DNA from: Sedimentibacter sp. zth1
GTDB taxonomy: Bacteria; Bacillota; Clostridia; Tissierellales; Sedimentibacteraceae
NCBI RefSeq assembly: GCF_017352195.1
Contig: NZ_CP071445.1
Coordinates: 2,170,001 to 2,234,000 of the forward strand
Direction of reading: 5' to 3'
Length of the DNA: 64,000 bases
Below, piece after piece: positions 54,883 through 64,000 of the stretch. Below the pieces are notes generated by a model that did no database searches, was not told the DNA's origin, and was given only the letters and a program-made list of their open reading frames with translations. The translations under genes were made by a program, and so were the position numbers. How positions within the stretch are numbered: the stretch's first letter is position 1; the number at the start of each line of letters is the position of its first letter.

Positions 54883-57201
54883 AGTCATTTCTCCTTGTGT
54901 ATTTTTAACTTTATTATTTAATTTATTTGAATATTTGAACTTTGGTTTAAAAAATTTAAGTCTTAATGCATTTGAAACTACACAAACACTACTTAAACTC
55001 ATTGCACCTCCCGCTAGCATTGGATTTAATTTTAATCCAAATGCTATATACAATACACCCGCAGCTATTGGAATTCCAATTATATTGTATATAAACGCCC
55101 AAAATAAATTTTCTTTAATGTTAATTATTACTGATTTACTAAGCTGTATAGCCTTTACTGCATCCATTAAATCACTTTTAACCAATATAATATCTGCTGA
55201 TTCTATTGCTACATCAGTCCCAGCTCCTATTGCAATACCAACGTTTGCTCTAACTAAAGCAGGCGCATCATTTATACCATCACCAACCATTGCAACGCTT
55301 TTGCCTGAATCTTGTAACTTTCTTACTTGAAGTTCTTTTTCCTGTGGCAAAACGTCTGAAATAACTTCATTAACATCTATTTGTTTAGCAATAGCATTTG
55401 CAGTTAATTTATTATCCCCTGTTAGCATTACTACATTTATACCCATGTTTTTTAATTCTAATATTGCTTGTTTACTTGTAGGTTTTATAACATCTGCAAC
55501 AGCTATGATACCTAAAATTTCCTTTTCGTCACAAACTGCCATTGGAGTTCTTCCCTCTTGAGATAGCCCTCTACTTATACTATCAAACTCACCTGTTTTT
55601 ATACCTGTTTGCTCAACCAACTTCATATTTCCTATAAAAAATGTCTGATTGTTTATTTTTGCTTCTAACCCTAGTCCATGCAATGCTGTAAACTCTTGAA
55701 TTTCTGTGAGTTCAATTTTGTTATCTTTTGCACAATTTACAATAGCATCCGCTAGTGGATGTTCAGACTTTTTCTCTATTGATGCTGCAAGCTGTAAAAG
55801 CTTATCTTTGTGTAATTTTGTAAATATATCTGTCACTACTGGTTTACCCATAGTTATTGTACCTGTTTTATCTAAAACTATTGTATCTATACTATGAGCT
55901 ATTTCTAATGCCTCAGCTGATTTAATTAGTATTCCATTTTCTGCTCCTTTACCTGTACCAACCATTATAGCTGTTGGAGTTGCAAGTCCTAAAGCACAAG
56001 GACATGAAATTACAAGTACTGATATACCTATTGTCAACGCAAACTCAAATGAATAACCTAGTATTAACCAACTAATTGTTGCTATAAAAGCTATTGCTAT
56101 AACTACCGGTACAAATACTCTGCTTATTTTATCAGCAAGCTTTGATATAGGAGCTTTAGAAGCACTTGCTTCTTCTACTAATTTTATTATTTGTGATAGT
56201 ACAGTATCATTTCCAACTTTAGTTGCTTTAAATTTTATATAACCAGATTTATTTATACTCGCACCAATTACATTATCATTAATTGATTTTTCAACTGGTA
56301 TGCTTTCTCCAGTAAGCATTGATTCATCAATTGATGTCTTTCCCTCAATTATAACGCCATCGGAAGGAACACTTTGACCTGGTTTTACTATTATTTCGTC
56401 ACCAACAACCAAATCTTCAACAAGAATTTCTATTTCTTTACCATCTTTTATAACAGTAGCTTTTTTTGGTGATAAATTGATAAGTTTCTTTATAGCATCC
56501 GAAGTTTTTCCTTTTGCTCTTGCTTCAAAATATTTTCCTAGCGTTATTAATGTTAATACAACTGCCGCAGACTCAAAGTACAAATCCATAGCATAAGTCA
56601 TAACTACATCTAAATCATTTCTTCCAAAAGCATATCCAATTTTATATATTGCATAGACTCCATAAAGCAAAGCAGCTGATGTTCCTATTGCAATTAAAGA
56701 ATCCATATTAGGTGATTTTTTTATAAGTGTTTTAAATCCAACTCTATAATACTTATTGTTAATCATCACAACTGGTATACATAATATGAATTGTGTAAAA
56801 GCAAATATTAGAGCATTTTCAGTTCCCATAAATATAGCTGGTAGCGGCCAATTCATCATATGACCCATTGATAAATAAAATAAAGGAATAGAAAATATAA
56901 ATGAAATAATTAATCTTTTCTTCATTTCTTTTAATTCATTTTTTGAAACATTACTTTCTTTTTTTTCTAAAGTGTTTTGCTTTATTGAATCTAGTGTGTA
57001 TGCATCATATCCTGCATTTTCTACAGCATTTATAATATCTTCATTTTTAACTTTAGTTTCATCATATTTTACACTCATACTATTTGTTAATAGATTTACG
57101 TTAACATCCTCAACACCATTAATTTTTTTGACACCTCTATCAACAGCAGCTGAACAAGCTGAACAAGTCATACCTTTCAGATTAAATTTTTGTGATTTCA
57201 T
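54679..57201 (-). CDS. copA: Copper-translocating P-type ATPase with N- and C-terminal HMA domains
   Basis: 840 aa from the ATG after GAGGAAGT. An N-terminal HMA domain has MTCSACSA (Cys 13/16). The P1B core shows the metal-transport CPC in ISCPCALGLATPT, phosphorylation site VLDKTGTIT, TGES in SMLTGESIPVEKS, the ATP-binding HP dipeptide in KKSEHPLADAI and VAMVGDGINDAPAL. A C-terminal HMA domain with SCGHCSSRVE (Cys 785/788) is fused after a short linker. Usual CopA proteins end shortly after the core, so this is CopA with CopZ joined, and an internal start allows a separate CopZ. Predicted Cu+ export across the membrane. The upstream region has TACA-N4-TGTA at 57238-57249, a loose match to copper-repressor boxes. 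Confidence 0.92.
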   Translation of the reverse strand: MKSQKFNLKGMTCSACSAAVDRGVKKINGVEDVNVNLLTNSMSVKYDETKVKNEDIINAVENAGYDAYTLDSIKQNTLEKKESNVSKNELKEMKKRLIISFIFSIPLFYLSMGHMMNWPLPAIFMGTENALIFAFTQFILCIPVVMINNKYYRVGFKTLIKKSPNMDSLIAIGTSAALLYGVYAIYKIGYAFGRNDLDVVMTYAMDLYFESAAVVLTLITLGKYFEARAKGKTSDAIKKLINLSPKKATVIKDGKEIEILVEDLVVGDEIIVKPGQSVPSDGVIIEGKTSIDESMLTGESIPVEKSINDNVIGASINKSGYIKFKATKVGNDTVLSQIIKLVEEASASKAPISKLADKISRVFVPVVIAIAFIATISWLILGYSFEFALTIGISVLVISCPCALGLATPTAIMVGTGKGAENGILIKSAEALEIAHSIDTIVLDKTGTITMGKPVVTDIFTKLHKDKLLQLAASIEKKSEHPLADAIVNCAKDNKIELTEIQEFTALHGLGLEAKINNQTFFIGNMKLVEQTGIKTGEFDSISRGLSQEGRTPMAVCDEKEILGIIAVADVIKPTSKQAILELKNMGINVVMLTGDNKLTANAIAKQIDVNEVISDVLPQEKELQVRKLQDSGKSVAMVGDGINDAPALVRANVGIAIGAGTDVAIESADIILVKSDLMDAVKAIQLSKSVIINIKENLFWAFIYNIIGIPIAAGVLYIAFGLKLNPMLAGGAMSLSSVCVVSNALRLKFFKPKFKYSNKLNNKVKNTQGEMTMEKIILVGGMSCGHCSSRVEKALSAVDGVEKVSVNLETKEAKVTLNKYVESSILENTIIEVGYDIIK

Positions 57202-57379
57202 ACTTCCTCTTTTCATATAATATAATATATTTTAGTATACAACACTGTAGATAGTTTAAAAAAACATATACTATACTATTTGGTTTTTATTGCTAATTAA
57301 AATTTTACATGATATAATCAATACTTACAGTAACTTTGTTACCAAAATTTTTTATCTTTTAGAAAGTGGGGTGTTTTGT

Positions 57380-58642
57380 ATGTCTAATAAAACAAATAAA
57401 TTATGGACTAAAAATTTTTCAATTATAACTATTGGTTCTATTATTTCAATGCTTGGCAACTCTGTTTCAGGATTTGCTATAGGATTAATGGTTTTAGATT
57501 ACACAAATTCAACATTTTTATTTGCACTTTTTATGGTTATATATAATCTACCAAAAGTTGCAGCGCCTTTGTTTGCTGGTCCTTATGTAGACAGATTTTC
57601 CAGAAAAAAAGTTATATATACGTTAGATTTCATGTCAGCAGCACTTTATATAATATTATTTTTCTTTATTACTAGCGGAGCATTTAATTATATAATACTT
57701 TTGTTCTTAACTTTAATTGTTGGCACTATTGATGGAATTTATGCTGTTGCATATGAAAGTTTATACCCTAATTTAATTACAGAGGGAAATTATTCTAAAG
57801 CTTATTCTATTTCAAGCATGATATATCCACTTGCAGCTTTTATGGTTCCAATAGCATCAATAATTTATAACAAATTTGGTACACCAGCTCCTTTATTTTT
57901 ATTTAATGCTTTCACATTTTTAATAGCAGCTTGCTTTGAAACAAAAATTGATTATTGTGAACAACATTTAGTAACTAATAAAATTGAAAAATTTAATTTT
58001 AAGCAATATAAATTAGATTTTAAGGAGTCTTTGAAATATATAGGTCAAGAAAAAGGGTTACTTACTATTACCGCATACTTCTGTTTGACTATGTTTGCTT
58101 CAAGTGGTTCTGGAACTTTGTTTTTACCATTCTTTAAGAATAATCCAGATCTTTTTTCAAATATACCAATAGACGTTGTAACATTATTTAGTATTATCAC
58201 ATGTTTTGGTGTGTTTGGTAGATTAGTTGGAGCATTAATTCATTATAAATTTAAATACCCAACTAATAAAAAATTTGCTATAGCAATTAGTGTATATACA
58301 ATTATAGCAATATTAGAAGCTACACAATTATATTTTCCAATAGTTTTGATGGCAATAAGTTTCTTCTTAGTTGGTATACTAGGTGTTACTTCCTTTAATA
58401 TCAGAATATCTGCCACTCAATCATACATACCTGATACTATTAGGGGAAGGTTTAATGGTGTATTTCAAATGCTATGTACTTTAGGTAGTATAGTCGGTCA
58501 ATTATTAGCAGGTGCTCTAGGAGAATTTATAAACGAACGTATTGTTATAATTATTTTTATGTGCATAAATATGCTTGGTGTAATTTTTATAATGTACCGT
58601 GGAAAAGAACATGTAAAAAAAATATATAATAGAAATGTATAG
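57380..58642 (+). CDS. MFS transporter
   Basis: 420 aa with 12 membrane segments. Start at MSNKTNKLWTKNFS, after GTGGGGTG. FVGPYVDRFSRKKVIY-like loop 2 (GPYVDRFSRKKV) and the equivalent repeat are characteristic, and the LGNSVSGFAIGLMVLDYT first segment recalls macrolide/tetracycline-type efflux MFS proteins. It may export a drug or metabolite; substrate unproven. Confidence 0.82.
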   Translation: MSNKTNKLWTKNFSIITIGSIISMLGNSVSGFAIGLMVLDYTNSTFLFALFMVIYNLPKVAAPLFAGPYVDRFSRKKVIYTLDFMSAALYIILFFFITSGAFNYIILLFLTLIVGTIDGIYAVAYESLYPNLITEGNYSKAYSISSMIYPLAAFMVPIASIIYNKFGTPAPLFLFNAFTFLIAACFETKIDYCEQHLVTNKIEKFNFKQYKLDFKESLKYIGQEKGLLTITAYFCLTMFASSGSGTLFLPFFKNNPDLFSNIPIDVVTLFSIITCFGVFGRLVGALIHYKFKYPTNKKFAIAISVYTIIAILEATQLYFPIVLMAISFFLVGILGVTSFNIRISATQSYIPDTIRGRFNGVFQMLCTLGSIVGQLLAGALGEFINERIVIIIFMCINMLGVIFIMYRGKEHVKKIYNRNV

Positions 58643-58679
58643 TTAATTTAACATAATATTTAACTTTGAATATATTACT

Positions 58680-58712
58680 AAAATGGTGATTTTATTATTT
58701 CACCATTTTTTT
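58680..58712 (+). terminator. Terminator of the MFS gene
   Basis: AAATGGTGA and TCACCATTT around ten bases, followed by T-run. Confidence 0.85.
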
Positions 58713-58770
58713 GTTGTTTATTTATTTATAACATGTTATTATTATTACAAAAATTTTGAAAGGTTTTTGT

Positions 58771-60054
58771 ATGCAATTAAATAACATTGTAGAAAAAAAA
58801 ATTGGTAGAAATAACGCTTTACTTATATTATCTGTTTTTCCTGTATCAATATTGTTGTGTTGTATAATATTGTGGATTTTAGATAGTCAAATTAATTATA
58901 AAACAATTTTAACCGGTTTAGCTAACATAATTTTTACTCCAACAATATTAATTACAGACTTTTTAGAAGTTGGGGGAATAAGTTCAGCAATGATTAATGC
59001 CGCCCTTATAGGTTTTTTAAATCTTTTTTTTCTTAAAAAGTGTAAACTAAAAATAAACGGATTATTAATTGCTGCTTTCTTAACCGTTTTTGGATTTTCA
59101 TTTTTTGGAATAAATATTTATAATATTATTCCCATTTATGTTGGTGGTTTTTTATATAGCAAATATCAGAATATCAAATTTAAAAGCATAATTTTATCAG
59201 TTATTTTAGGAACTGGTCTTTCTCCTGTTATAAGCCAAATAAGCTTTTCTGGAATTATGCCAATGTACTTTAGTATTCCACTTGGTATATTGTCAGGTAT
59301 ATTTATAGGATTTGTTATTGTACCTCTTGCAAGCCACATGCTAAGATTTCATGATGGATACAATATATATAATATTGGGTTCACAGCCGGTATTTTAGGA
59401 ACAGTACTAACTAGTTTTTTAAGAAGTTTAAATATAGAAATTGTTAGTGTTAATATTTTATATAAGCAAAAAAACTATGTATTATTTTTAGTTCTCTTGT
59501 TGCAATTTATATTTCTAATAATTGTAGGATTCATTATCAATAAAAAATCTATTATTAACTATAAAAAAATATTAAAGTATAAAGGAAGAATAGTTACTGA
59601 TTTTACTTTCTTGGTTGGTTATGGAACTACATTTTTAAATATGGGAATATTGGGAATTTTAAGCCTAACTTTTGTATATATTACTGGTGGAATTATTAAT
59701 GGTCCTGTTATAGCAGCAATATTTTCTGTTGCTGGATTTGGTGCATTTGGTAAACATCTTGCAAACTGCTTACCAATATGTTTAGGTACACTTTTATGGG
59801 CCTATCTTCTAAAATTTGATATCAGCTCTACTAGTGTAATAATTACTGTTCTTTTTTCTACCACTATTGCTCCTGTTGCTGGTACTTTTGGTCCTTTGAT
59901 AGGTATTTTAGCTGGTGTATTGCACTTTACAATAGCATCAAATATAGGTATAATACATGGTGGTTTGAATTTATATAATAATGGATTTGCAGGTGGACTT
60001 GTAGCTGGATTTTTGGTACCAATAATTGAAGCATTCAAAAGGGGTGAAAAATAA
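58771..60054 (+). CDS. DUF1576 membrane protein
   Basis: 427 aa with 10-12 membrane segments; start at MQLNNIVEKKIGRNNALL with AAAGG upstream. Family marks include LRFHDGYNIYNIGFTAGILG and, in the second half, VYITGGIINGPVIAAIFSVA and HGGLNLYNNGFAGGLVAG; the repeated HDGYN/HGGLNLYNNG motif indicates an inverted-repeat membrane fold. Function undetermined. The stop overlaps the next start (TAATG). Confidence 0.8.
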   Translation: MQLNNIVEKKIGRNNALLILSVFPVSILLCCIILWILDSQINYKTILTGLANIIFTPTILITDFLEVGGISSAMINAALIGFLNLFFLKKCKLKINGLLIAAFLTVFGFSFFGINIYNIIPIYVGGFLYSKYQNIKFKSIILSVILGTGLSPVISQISFSGIMPMYFSIPLGILSGIFIGFVIVPLASHMLRFHDGYNIYNIGFTAGILGTVLTSFLRSLNIEIVSVNILYKQKNYVLFLVLLLQFIFLIIVGFIINKKSIINYKKILKYKGRIVTDFTFLVGYGTTFLNMGILGILSLTFVYITGGIINGPVIAAIFSVAGFGAFGKHLANCLPICLGTLLWAYLLKFDISSTSVIITVLFSTTIAPVAGTFGPLIGILAGVLHFTIASNIGIIHGGLNLYNNGFAGGLVAGFLVPIIEAFKRGEK

Positions 60055-60398
60055 TGCATAATGAAATTCAAAAAACAACAAAAATAATTGATGAATTTAT
60101 GGCTTTATTTATAAAAAAAGGTTGCAATGAAATTGATATGAAGCTAAAAAAAGAAATAGAAACAACTAAAATATTTTTAGTTGTTCATGATACTAATCTA
60201 TCAAATAATGAAATAAATAATCTAAACGAGTTGTTAAATATTCAACGCCAATATGAAGTAGAGGAATACTATTGGGAATTAATGGGTGAAACCAGTAATG
60301 AAGATGAATTATTCCTAATTGGTTCTATGATTGATAAAGCAGTTATAGAAAAAAAGAAGAACAATCTTTATATAGAAATTACAAGAAAAATAAAATAA
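60054..60398 (+). CDS. Small protein coupled to the DUF1576 gene
   Basis: 114 aa, no membrane segment, mostly helical with acidic C-terminal half (YYWELMGETSNEDELFLIGS). Its ATG overlaps the DUF1576 stop by one base, so translation is coupled. I know no family for it; a cytosolic partner of the membrane protein is the simplest guess. Confidence 0.65.
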   Translation: MHNEIQKTTKIIDEFMALFIKKGCNEIDMKLKKEIETTKIFLVVHDTNLSNNEINNLNELLNIQRQYEVEEYYWELMGETSNEDELFLIGSMIDKAVIEKKKNNLYIEITRKIK

Positions 60399-60399
60399 C

Positions 60400-60432
60400 A
60401 GTTTATCAAAACAATAAACTATTATTTTATTT
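60400..60432 (+). terminator. Terminator between convergent genes
   Basis: AGTTTAT and ATAAACT with a seven-base loop followed by ATTATTTTATTTTT. Confidence 0.7.
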
Positions 60433-60883
60433 TTAAAATTCTTAATTCTTTAAAGAATGTTTTAAGCATACTTTTGCATTCTTCTCCACACACTCCAATA
60501 TCTACTTCTATTTGGTGATTCAGAGACTTATTGTTGGTTATATTCATAACAGTCCCACAGCTACCTGTTTTCTCATCTCTTGTACCAATGACAAGTCTTC
60601 CTACTCTTGCATTAACAAGTGCTCCAGCACACATCGGACAAGGCTCTAAAGTTACGTACATTGTACAACCTGGCAACCTCCATCCACCGAGTGTTGTGCA
60701 TGCTTCTTTTATAGCTATAATTTCTGCATGCAAAGTTGCATCTTTTTGAGTTTCTTTTGTATTAAATCCCCTACCAATTACTTTATTATCTTTTACAATA
60801 ACAGCTCCAATTGGTATTTCCATCAATTCTTTCGCCTTTAAAGCTTCTCGAATTGCCTCCTGCATAAAAAAAATATCGTTCAC
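60422..60883 (-). CDS. tadA: tRNA adenosine(34) deaminase
   Basis: 153 aa from GTG with GAGGTAG upstream. The zinc site is LHAEIIAIKEAC and LEPCPMCAGALVNARVGRLV; PIGAVIVKDNKVIGRG is also typical. It makes inosine at position 34 of tRNA-Arg(ACG). It is 11 bases behind the ABC permease gene and likely shares its transcript, which is an odd grouping. Confidence 0.92.
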   Translation of the reverse strand: MNDIFFMQEAIREALKAKELMEIPIGAVIVKDNKVIGRGFNTKETQKDATLHAEIIAIKEACTTLGGWRLPGCTMYVTLEPCPMCAGALVNARVGRLVIGTRDEKTGSCGTVMNITNNKSLNHQIEVDIGVCGEECKSMLKTFFKELRILKIK

Positions 60884-60894
60884 TTCTACCTCTT

Positions 60895-62655
60895 TTAAAT
60901 TTCTTTTTTATCTAAGCTATTTATGTAATTAAGTGTATTAACCATTAAATTATTTATTTGTATTTGACGGTAAAATGATTTGTCTGTATTCTCAAATTCC
61001 ATAAAATATTGTTCTCTTACTTTATTATTTTCATATTGTGTACTATCAAATACGAAATTACCATTATAGGATCTAAATACATTCCTATTAATAAAATAAT
61101 TATCTACATTTTCTAAACATTTTATATAATCACTCATATAACATTTACTAAATTGTTCGTAATTAAAATTTAAAAGTTCATATTCTGCATTTTTAAAATA
61201 CATTTTAACACTATTAAACTCAGCATTGTTTATTATATCTTTATCTACAAAAATTTTATATTTTTCAATGTAATATTCTTTAGTTCTTAATAAGCTAATA
61301 ATAATTTCTTTTGATTTTTCATTTTTTAGTAAATAATCTAAATCTATTTCATAATATCTTTTTATGCTAGTTCCATTTTTTAAATAATAAATAAAATACA
61401 AATCCATATATCCTTCATTATTTTCATTAATTAAAAAATCATGAAAATTAATTATTTTTTGTATAGAATCACTTTGATCTAGCAAAATTACATCCTTATG
61501 TTTTTTAACTTTATCTAAAGTTTGATTATATATATCAACTGTTTTTCTATTTGTACTTTCAAATATATTATTTTCAACATGTAGACTGTTTCCTATATAT
61601 ACTGCCGCTATATCCTCTTTATTAGGTATAAACTCCGACTTTTGCTTAACTATACCACTAAAGGTACACATCAGTATAACAATTGTTAAAATAAAGGGCA
61701 CAAAGACCTTAACAGCACCTTTGAAAAATTTAAAGCTTTTATTTAATATAGAAATGAAAACATAGTATGTTAGTGTTGATAATGTAATTAGTGTTATATT
61801 TAATGTTAAAAAACTTTGATCTGGAATAACTACACTAAATAGCATTGGTGTAATAAGTGAAACAAAAAGAGCTAAAAAATATTTATATCCTTTTAACACA
61901 ATATTTTGTCCTGTGTACTCATTTTTTCTTCTTCTAACAGCTATATAAATAAAACTATAAGCAATTATACTAGTTATAGCAATTCTCATATAATAGGTAA
62001 CTAAAAAAATACTTTCTGAACTTATATTTAAAAAATATATCTTGTCTAAATGCATTATTTTTTCTATAATTTCTTCAATAATAATAATAATGTTTATACC
62101 TTTAACTGAAGTATTAATTATATTAAATATAAATAACAGAACAAAACTAAAAATTAATGGAATAAAATAATTAAATACACTAGTTAAAACTGCAACTATA
62201 GTATTTCCAGTAATCACACTAGATAATGCAATGAAAAATATATAGATTAATGTCCAAGAAAATGGTTTTAAAACAACATCTAAAACTTTTTCACTAAAAC
62301 TTAAAAAATCAAGCTTACCAATTAATGTGCAAGAAACTGAAGATATAACTAAAATTGAAACAAAAGAGATTATACAAAATGCTATATTTACTAAAATTTT
62401 AGTATTTACTATATTCATTAAACTTACAGGTTTGGATAAATAATATGCAACTTTATTTTTCCTGTGCAAAAACGAAAAATCTCCAAATGTACTTATAATA
62501 ACAATTACTAATGAAATTAAAATAGATATAATTGCAAAGATATCATAATACATTTTAAACAAAAACGATAACATTATTGAAAATACAAAGCATATAACAA
62601 TGTTTAGTAAATACCAAGTTTTCTTTTCTTTTAAATAATATAAAAACATACTCAT
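60895..62655 (-). CDS. ABC transporter permease with large extracytoplasmic domain
   Basis: 586 aa. Six to seven membrane segments lie in the first 340 residues (for example IVICFVFSIMLSFLFKMYYD and SIIAYSFIYIAVRRRKN), followed by a hydrophilic region of about 230 residues beyond the last segment (ILMCTFSGIVKQ then soluble). No family motifs beyond ABC-2-like topology; the YLSKPVSLMNIVNTK segment fits ABC-2 permeases. Overlaps the ATPase gene by one base (TAATG). Confidence 0.75.
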   Translation of the reverse strand: MSMFLYYLKEKKTWYLLNIVICFVFSIMLSFLFKMYYDIFAIISILISLVIVIISTFGDFSFLHRKNKVAYYLSKPVSLMNIVNTKILVNIAFCIISFVSILVISSVSCTLIGKLDFLSFSEKVLDVVLKPFSWTLIYIFFIALSSVITGNTIVAVLTSVFNYFIPLIFSFVLLFIFNIINTSVKGINIIIIIEEIIEKIMHLDKIYFLNISSESIFLVTYYMRIAITSIIAYSFIYIAVRRRKNEYTGQNIVLKGYKYFLALFVSLITPMLFSVVIPDQSFLTLNITLITLSTLTYYVFISILNKSFKFFKGAVKVFVPFILTIVILMCTFSGIVKQKSEFIPNKEDIAAVYIGNSLHVENNIFESTNRKTVDIYNQTLDKVKKHKDVILLDQSDSIQKIINFHDFLINENNEGYMDLYFIYYLKNGTSIKRYYEIDLDYLLKNEKSKEIIISLLRTKEYYIEKYKIFVDKDIINNAEFNSVKMYFKNAEYELLNFNYEQFSKCYMSDYIKCLENVDNYFINRNVFRSYNGNFVFDSTQYENNKVREQYFMEFENTDKSFYRQIQINNLMVNTLNYINSLDKKEI

Positions 62656-63590
62656 TATTTACCCTCCTCAAAATCTGTGGTAATACTCTTATACACTTCG
62701 TTTCCATATCCATGTTCAGTTAATTCTGTCACAAATACTTCTTCCAAATTCATTTGTAATTCTTCAAAAAGTATAATTTTATAATTCTTTGATATAAAAT
62801 CTTTTAATTCTTCAACATTTCCTTTAAGAGTATATATATTTATACTTCCTATTTTCATTTCCTTCATAATACCACACTTCTGTTTACATTCATCTGTTAA
62901 AATAAATTCTCTATCTACTGCAAATTGAACTCTTTTTACGCTTAGCTTTATATCCTCTAAAGATTTTTCCATAATTATTTTACCTTCATGCATTATACCA
63001 ACTTTATTGCATATATTATCTAATTCTTTCAAGTCATGTGAAGACACTATTATAGTTGTTTTGTTTTCTAACACCTCACGTATTAAAACATCCCAAAACT
63101 TTCTTTTCACAACTGCATCTAACCCATCAACTATTTCATCAAGTAAAAGTACCTGCGGATTTGTAGATATTGCCAATATAAATGCTGCCTGCTTTTTTTG
63201 TCCCTTTGACATTTTATTCAAAGATTTGTTGGCATCAATATTAAAAAAATTTATTAAACTATTAAATTTTTCTTTTGATATGTTTGTATAAAACAATTTT
63301 TCATAATTATATAGCTTATTTAGACTAATATTGCTTGAAAAATATAGATTATCTTGTACATAGTAGAATTTTTCTAAATCAGTTTTATTTTTACCTAACA
63401 GGTGGTCATTAAAAAAAATTTCACCACTATCTGCTTTATATATATTTATTATATGTTTTAAAAGAGTAGTTTTTCCACAACCATTTGAACCTACTAAACC
63501 ATAAATTTCACCACAATTAGCTGTTAGATTTATGCCATCCAATATCTTTTGATTATCAATTATTTTATGTAAATCTTTTATAGCTAACAT
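62655..63590 (-). CDS. ABC transporter ATPase
   Basis: 311 aa. Walker A GSNGCGKTT, signature MSKGQKKQAAF and Walker B VLLLDEIVDGLD followed by the H-loop SSHD (IIVSSHDLKELD). The LSGGQ is replaced by MSKGQ, as is common in YtrB/EcsA-like drug or antimicrobial-peptide transporters. It lies between a GntR gene and its permease. Confidence 0.87.
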   Translation of the reverse strand: MLAIKDLHKIIDNQKILDGINLTANCGEIYGLVGSNGCGKTTLLKHIINIYKADSGEIFFNDHLLGKNKTDLEKFYYVQDNLYFSSNISLNKLYNYEKLFYTNISKEKFNSLINFFNIDANKSLNKMSKGQKKQAAFILAISTNPQVLLLDEIVDGLDAVVKRKFWDVLIREVLENKTTIIVSSHDLKELDNICNKVGIMHEGKIIMEKSLEDIKLSVKRVQFAVDREFILTDECKQKCGIMKEMKIGSINIYTLKGNVEELKDFISKNYKIILFEELQMNLEEVFVTELTEHGYGNEVYKSITTDFEEGK

Positions 63591-63599
63591 ATAACCTCC

Positions 63600-63965
63600 T
63601 TATAAAGTATCTAAAATTTCACTTACTAATTTTATAATTTGGGATTTTTCTATCGATAATTTATTTAAACTTTCCAATATAATTTTTAATTCTTCACTTT
63701 TCTTAGCCATATATGCACTAACAATTTCATCATTACCCTTAACAAAATTACCTTTCCCTTTAACAGTACATATATAATTACCACTTTCCAATGCTTTATA
63801 CGCCTTTTGTATTGTATTAGGATTAACCTTTGTTAATGTAGCCAATTCTCTAACAGATGGCAACTTATCATTAGGTTTTAGCGCTTTATTAAGTATTAGT
63901 TTTATAAATTCATCATAAATTTGCTCGTAAATAGGTTTATTACTATTATAGTTAATATTAATCAA
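63600..63965 (-). CDS. GntR-family (YtrA-like) transcriptional regulator
   Basis: 121 aa from TTG with AAGGGGG eight bases upstream. A winged-helix domain with PIYEQIYDEFIKLIL, DKLPSVRELATLTKVNPNTI and QKAYKALESGNYICTVKGKG is followed by a short helical tail. This is the YtrA subgroup that usually represses the adjacent ABC operon and responds to cell-wall drugs. It leads the operon GntR-ATPase-permease-tadA. The palindrome-like GTGTACTAATAC at the window edge might be part of its operator. Confidence 0.87.
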   Translation of the reverse strand: MININYNSNKPIYEQIYDEFIKLILNKALKPNDKLPSVRELATLTKVNPNTIQKAYKALESGNYICTVKGKGNFVKGNDEIVSAYMAKKSEELKIILESLNKLSIEKSQIIKLVSEILDTL

Positions 63966-64000
63966 TCATACAACCCCCTTGAAATTAAGTGTACTAATAC

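Noticed and set aside
1-64000. Insertion sequences, integrases, phage genes, CRISPR arrays
   Set aside because: No transposase or integrase motifs and no regularly spaced repeats were seen; the only direct repeat of note is the SleC-like tandem duplication.

Overview
The window is a low-GC, gene-dense chromosomal segment of a spore-forming anaerobic Firmicute, most likely class Clostridia. The evidence is the strong A+T bias, AAGGAG-type Shine-Dalgarno sites, ATG/TTG/GTG starts, sporulation and germination genes (spoVB, a SleC-like cortex-lytic pair, a SleL/YaaH-like LysM-GH18 enzyme), the acetylase branch of lysine/diaminopimelate synthesis, and a UGA-containing glutaredoxin-like gene that reads as a selenoprotein. 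I cannot name the genus. There are no transposases, phage genes, rRNAs or CRISPR arrays.

Region 1-12.6 kb is a one-strand block of defence-like and antibiotic-modification-like genes. It holds a partial Eis-type acetyltransferase, a beta-lactamase-like/GNAT fusion whose catalytic residues are replaced, a SAM methyltransferase, an APH-type phosphotransferase, an Lsa/CplR-type ABC-F protein with its own leader peptide, four more GNAT enzymes, two tiny ORFs, and a heterodimeric ABC exporter preceded by a 42-aa leader ORF and an intrinsic terminator (BmrB-like attenuation). A divergent XRE-TPR regulator with two palindromes flanking its promoter closes the block.

Region 12.6-22 kb carries a dap operon (dapA-dapB-dapH plus an ArgD-type aminotransferase), an HD-GYP protein, tRNA-Ser(GGA), a split ThrE-type exporter, a DUF1858 protein, a PAS-GAF-GGDEF cyclase and the Sec-glutaredoxin. 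Region 22-34.8 kb carries a secreted or unknown protein, an AI-2E-family permease, a DnaA-box-like palindrome, a TIGR01212 radical SAM protein, an SLH protein, tandem SleC-like genes, ispE, a DUF1893 protein, a metallophosphoesterase and a membrane protein.

Region 34.8-45 kb is serine/glycine and cell-wall precursor metabolism: sdaAB-sdaAA, glyA, alr, an alpha/beta hydrolase, a CmpB-like protein, formyl-THF cycloligase, an M50 protease, and murF followed by a VanG-type D-Ala-D-X ligase. Region 45-64 kb holds an AraC-GGDEF fusion, a DUF2804 protein, spoVB, a zinc-ribbon protein, a SleL-like enzyme, a 1399-aa DUF445-like protein, CopA with a C-terminal CopZ-like domain and an apparent internal start, an MFS transporter, a DUF1576 protein, tadA and a GntR-ABC operon at the right edge.

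The most notable observations are the UGA-interrupted glutaredoxin with a SECIS-like hairpin, the two leader-peptide attenuators ahead of ABC resistance genes, the CopA/CopZ internal start, the AraC-GGDEF fusion, the giant DUF445-like protein, and the split and tandemly duplicated SleC-like system.
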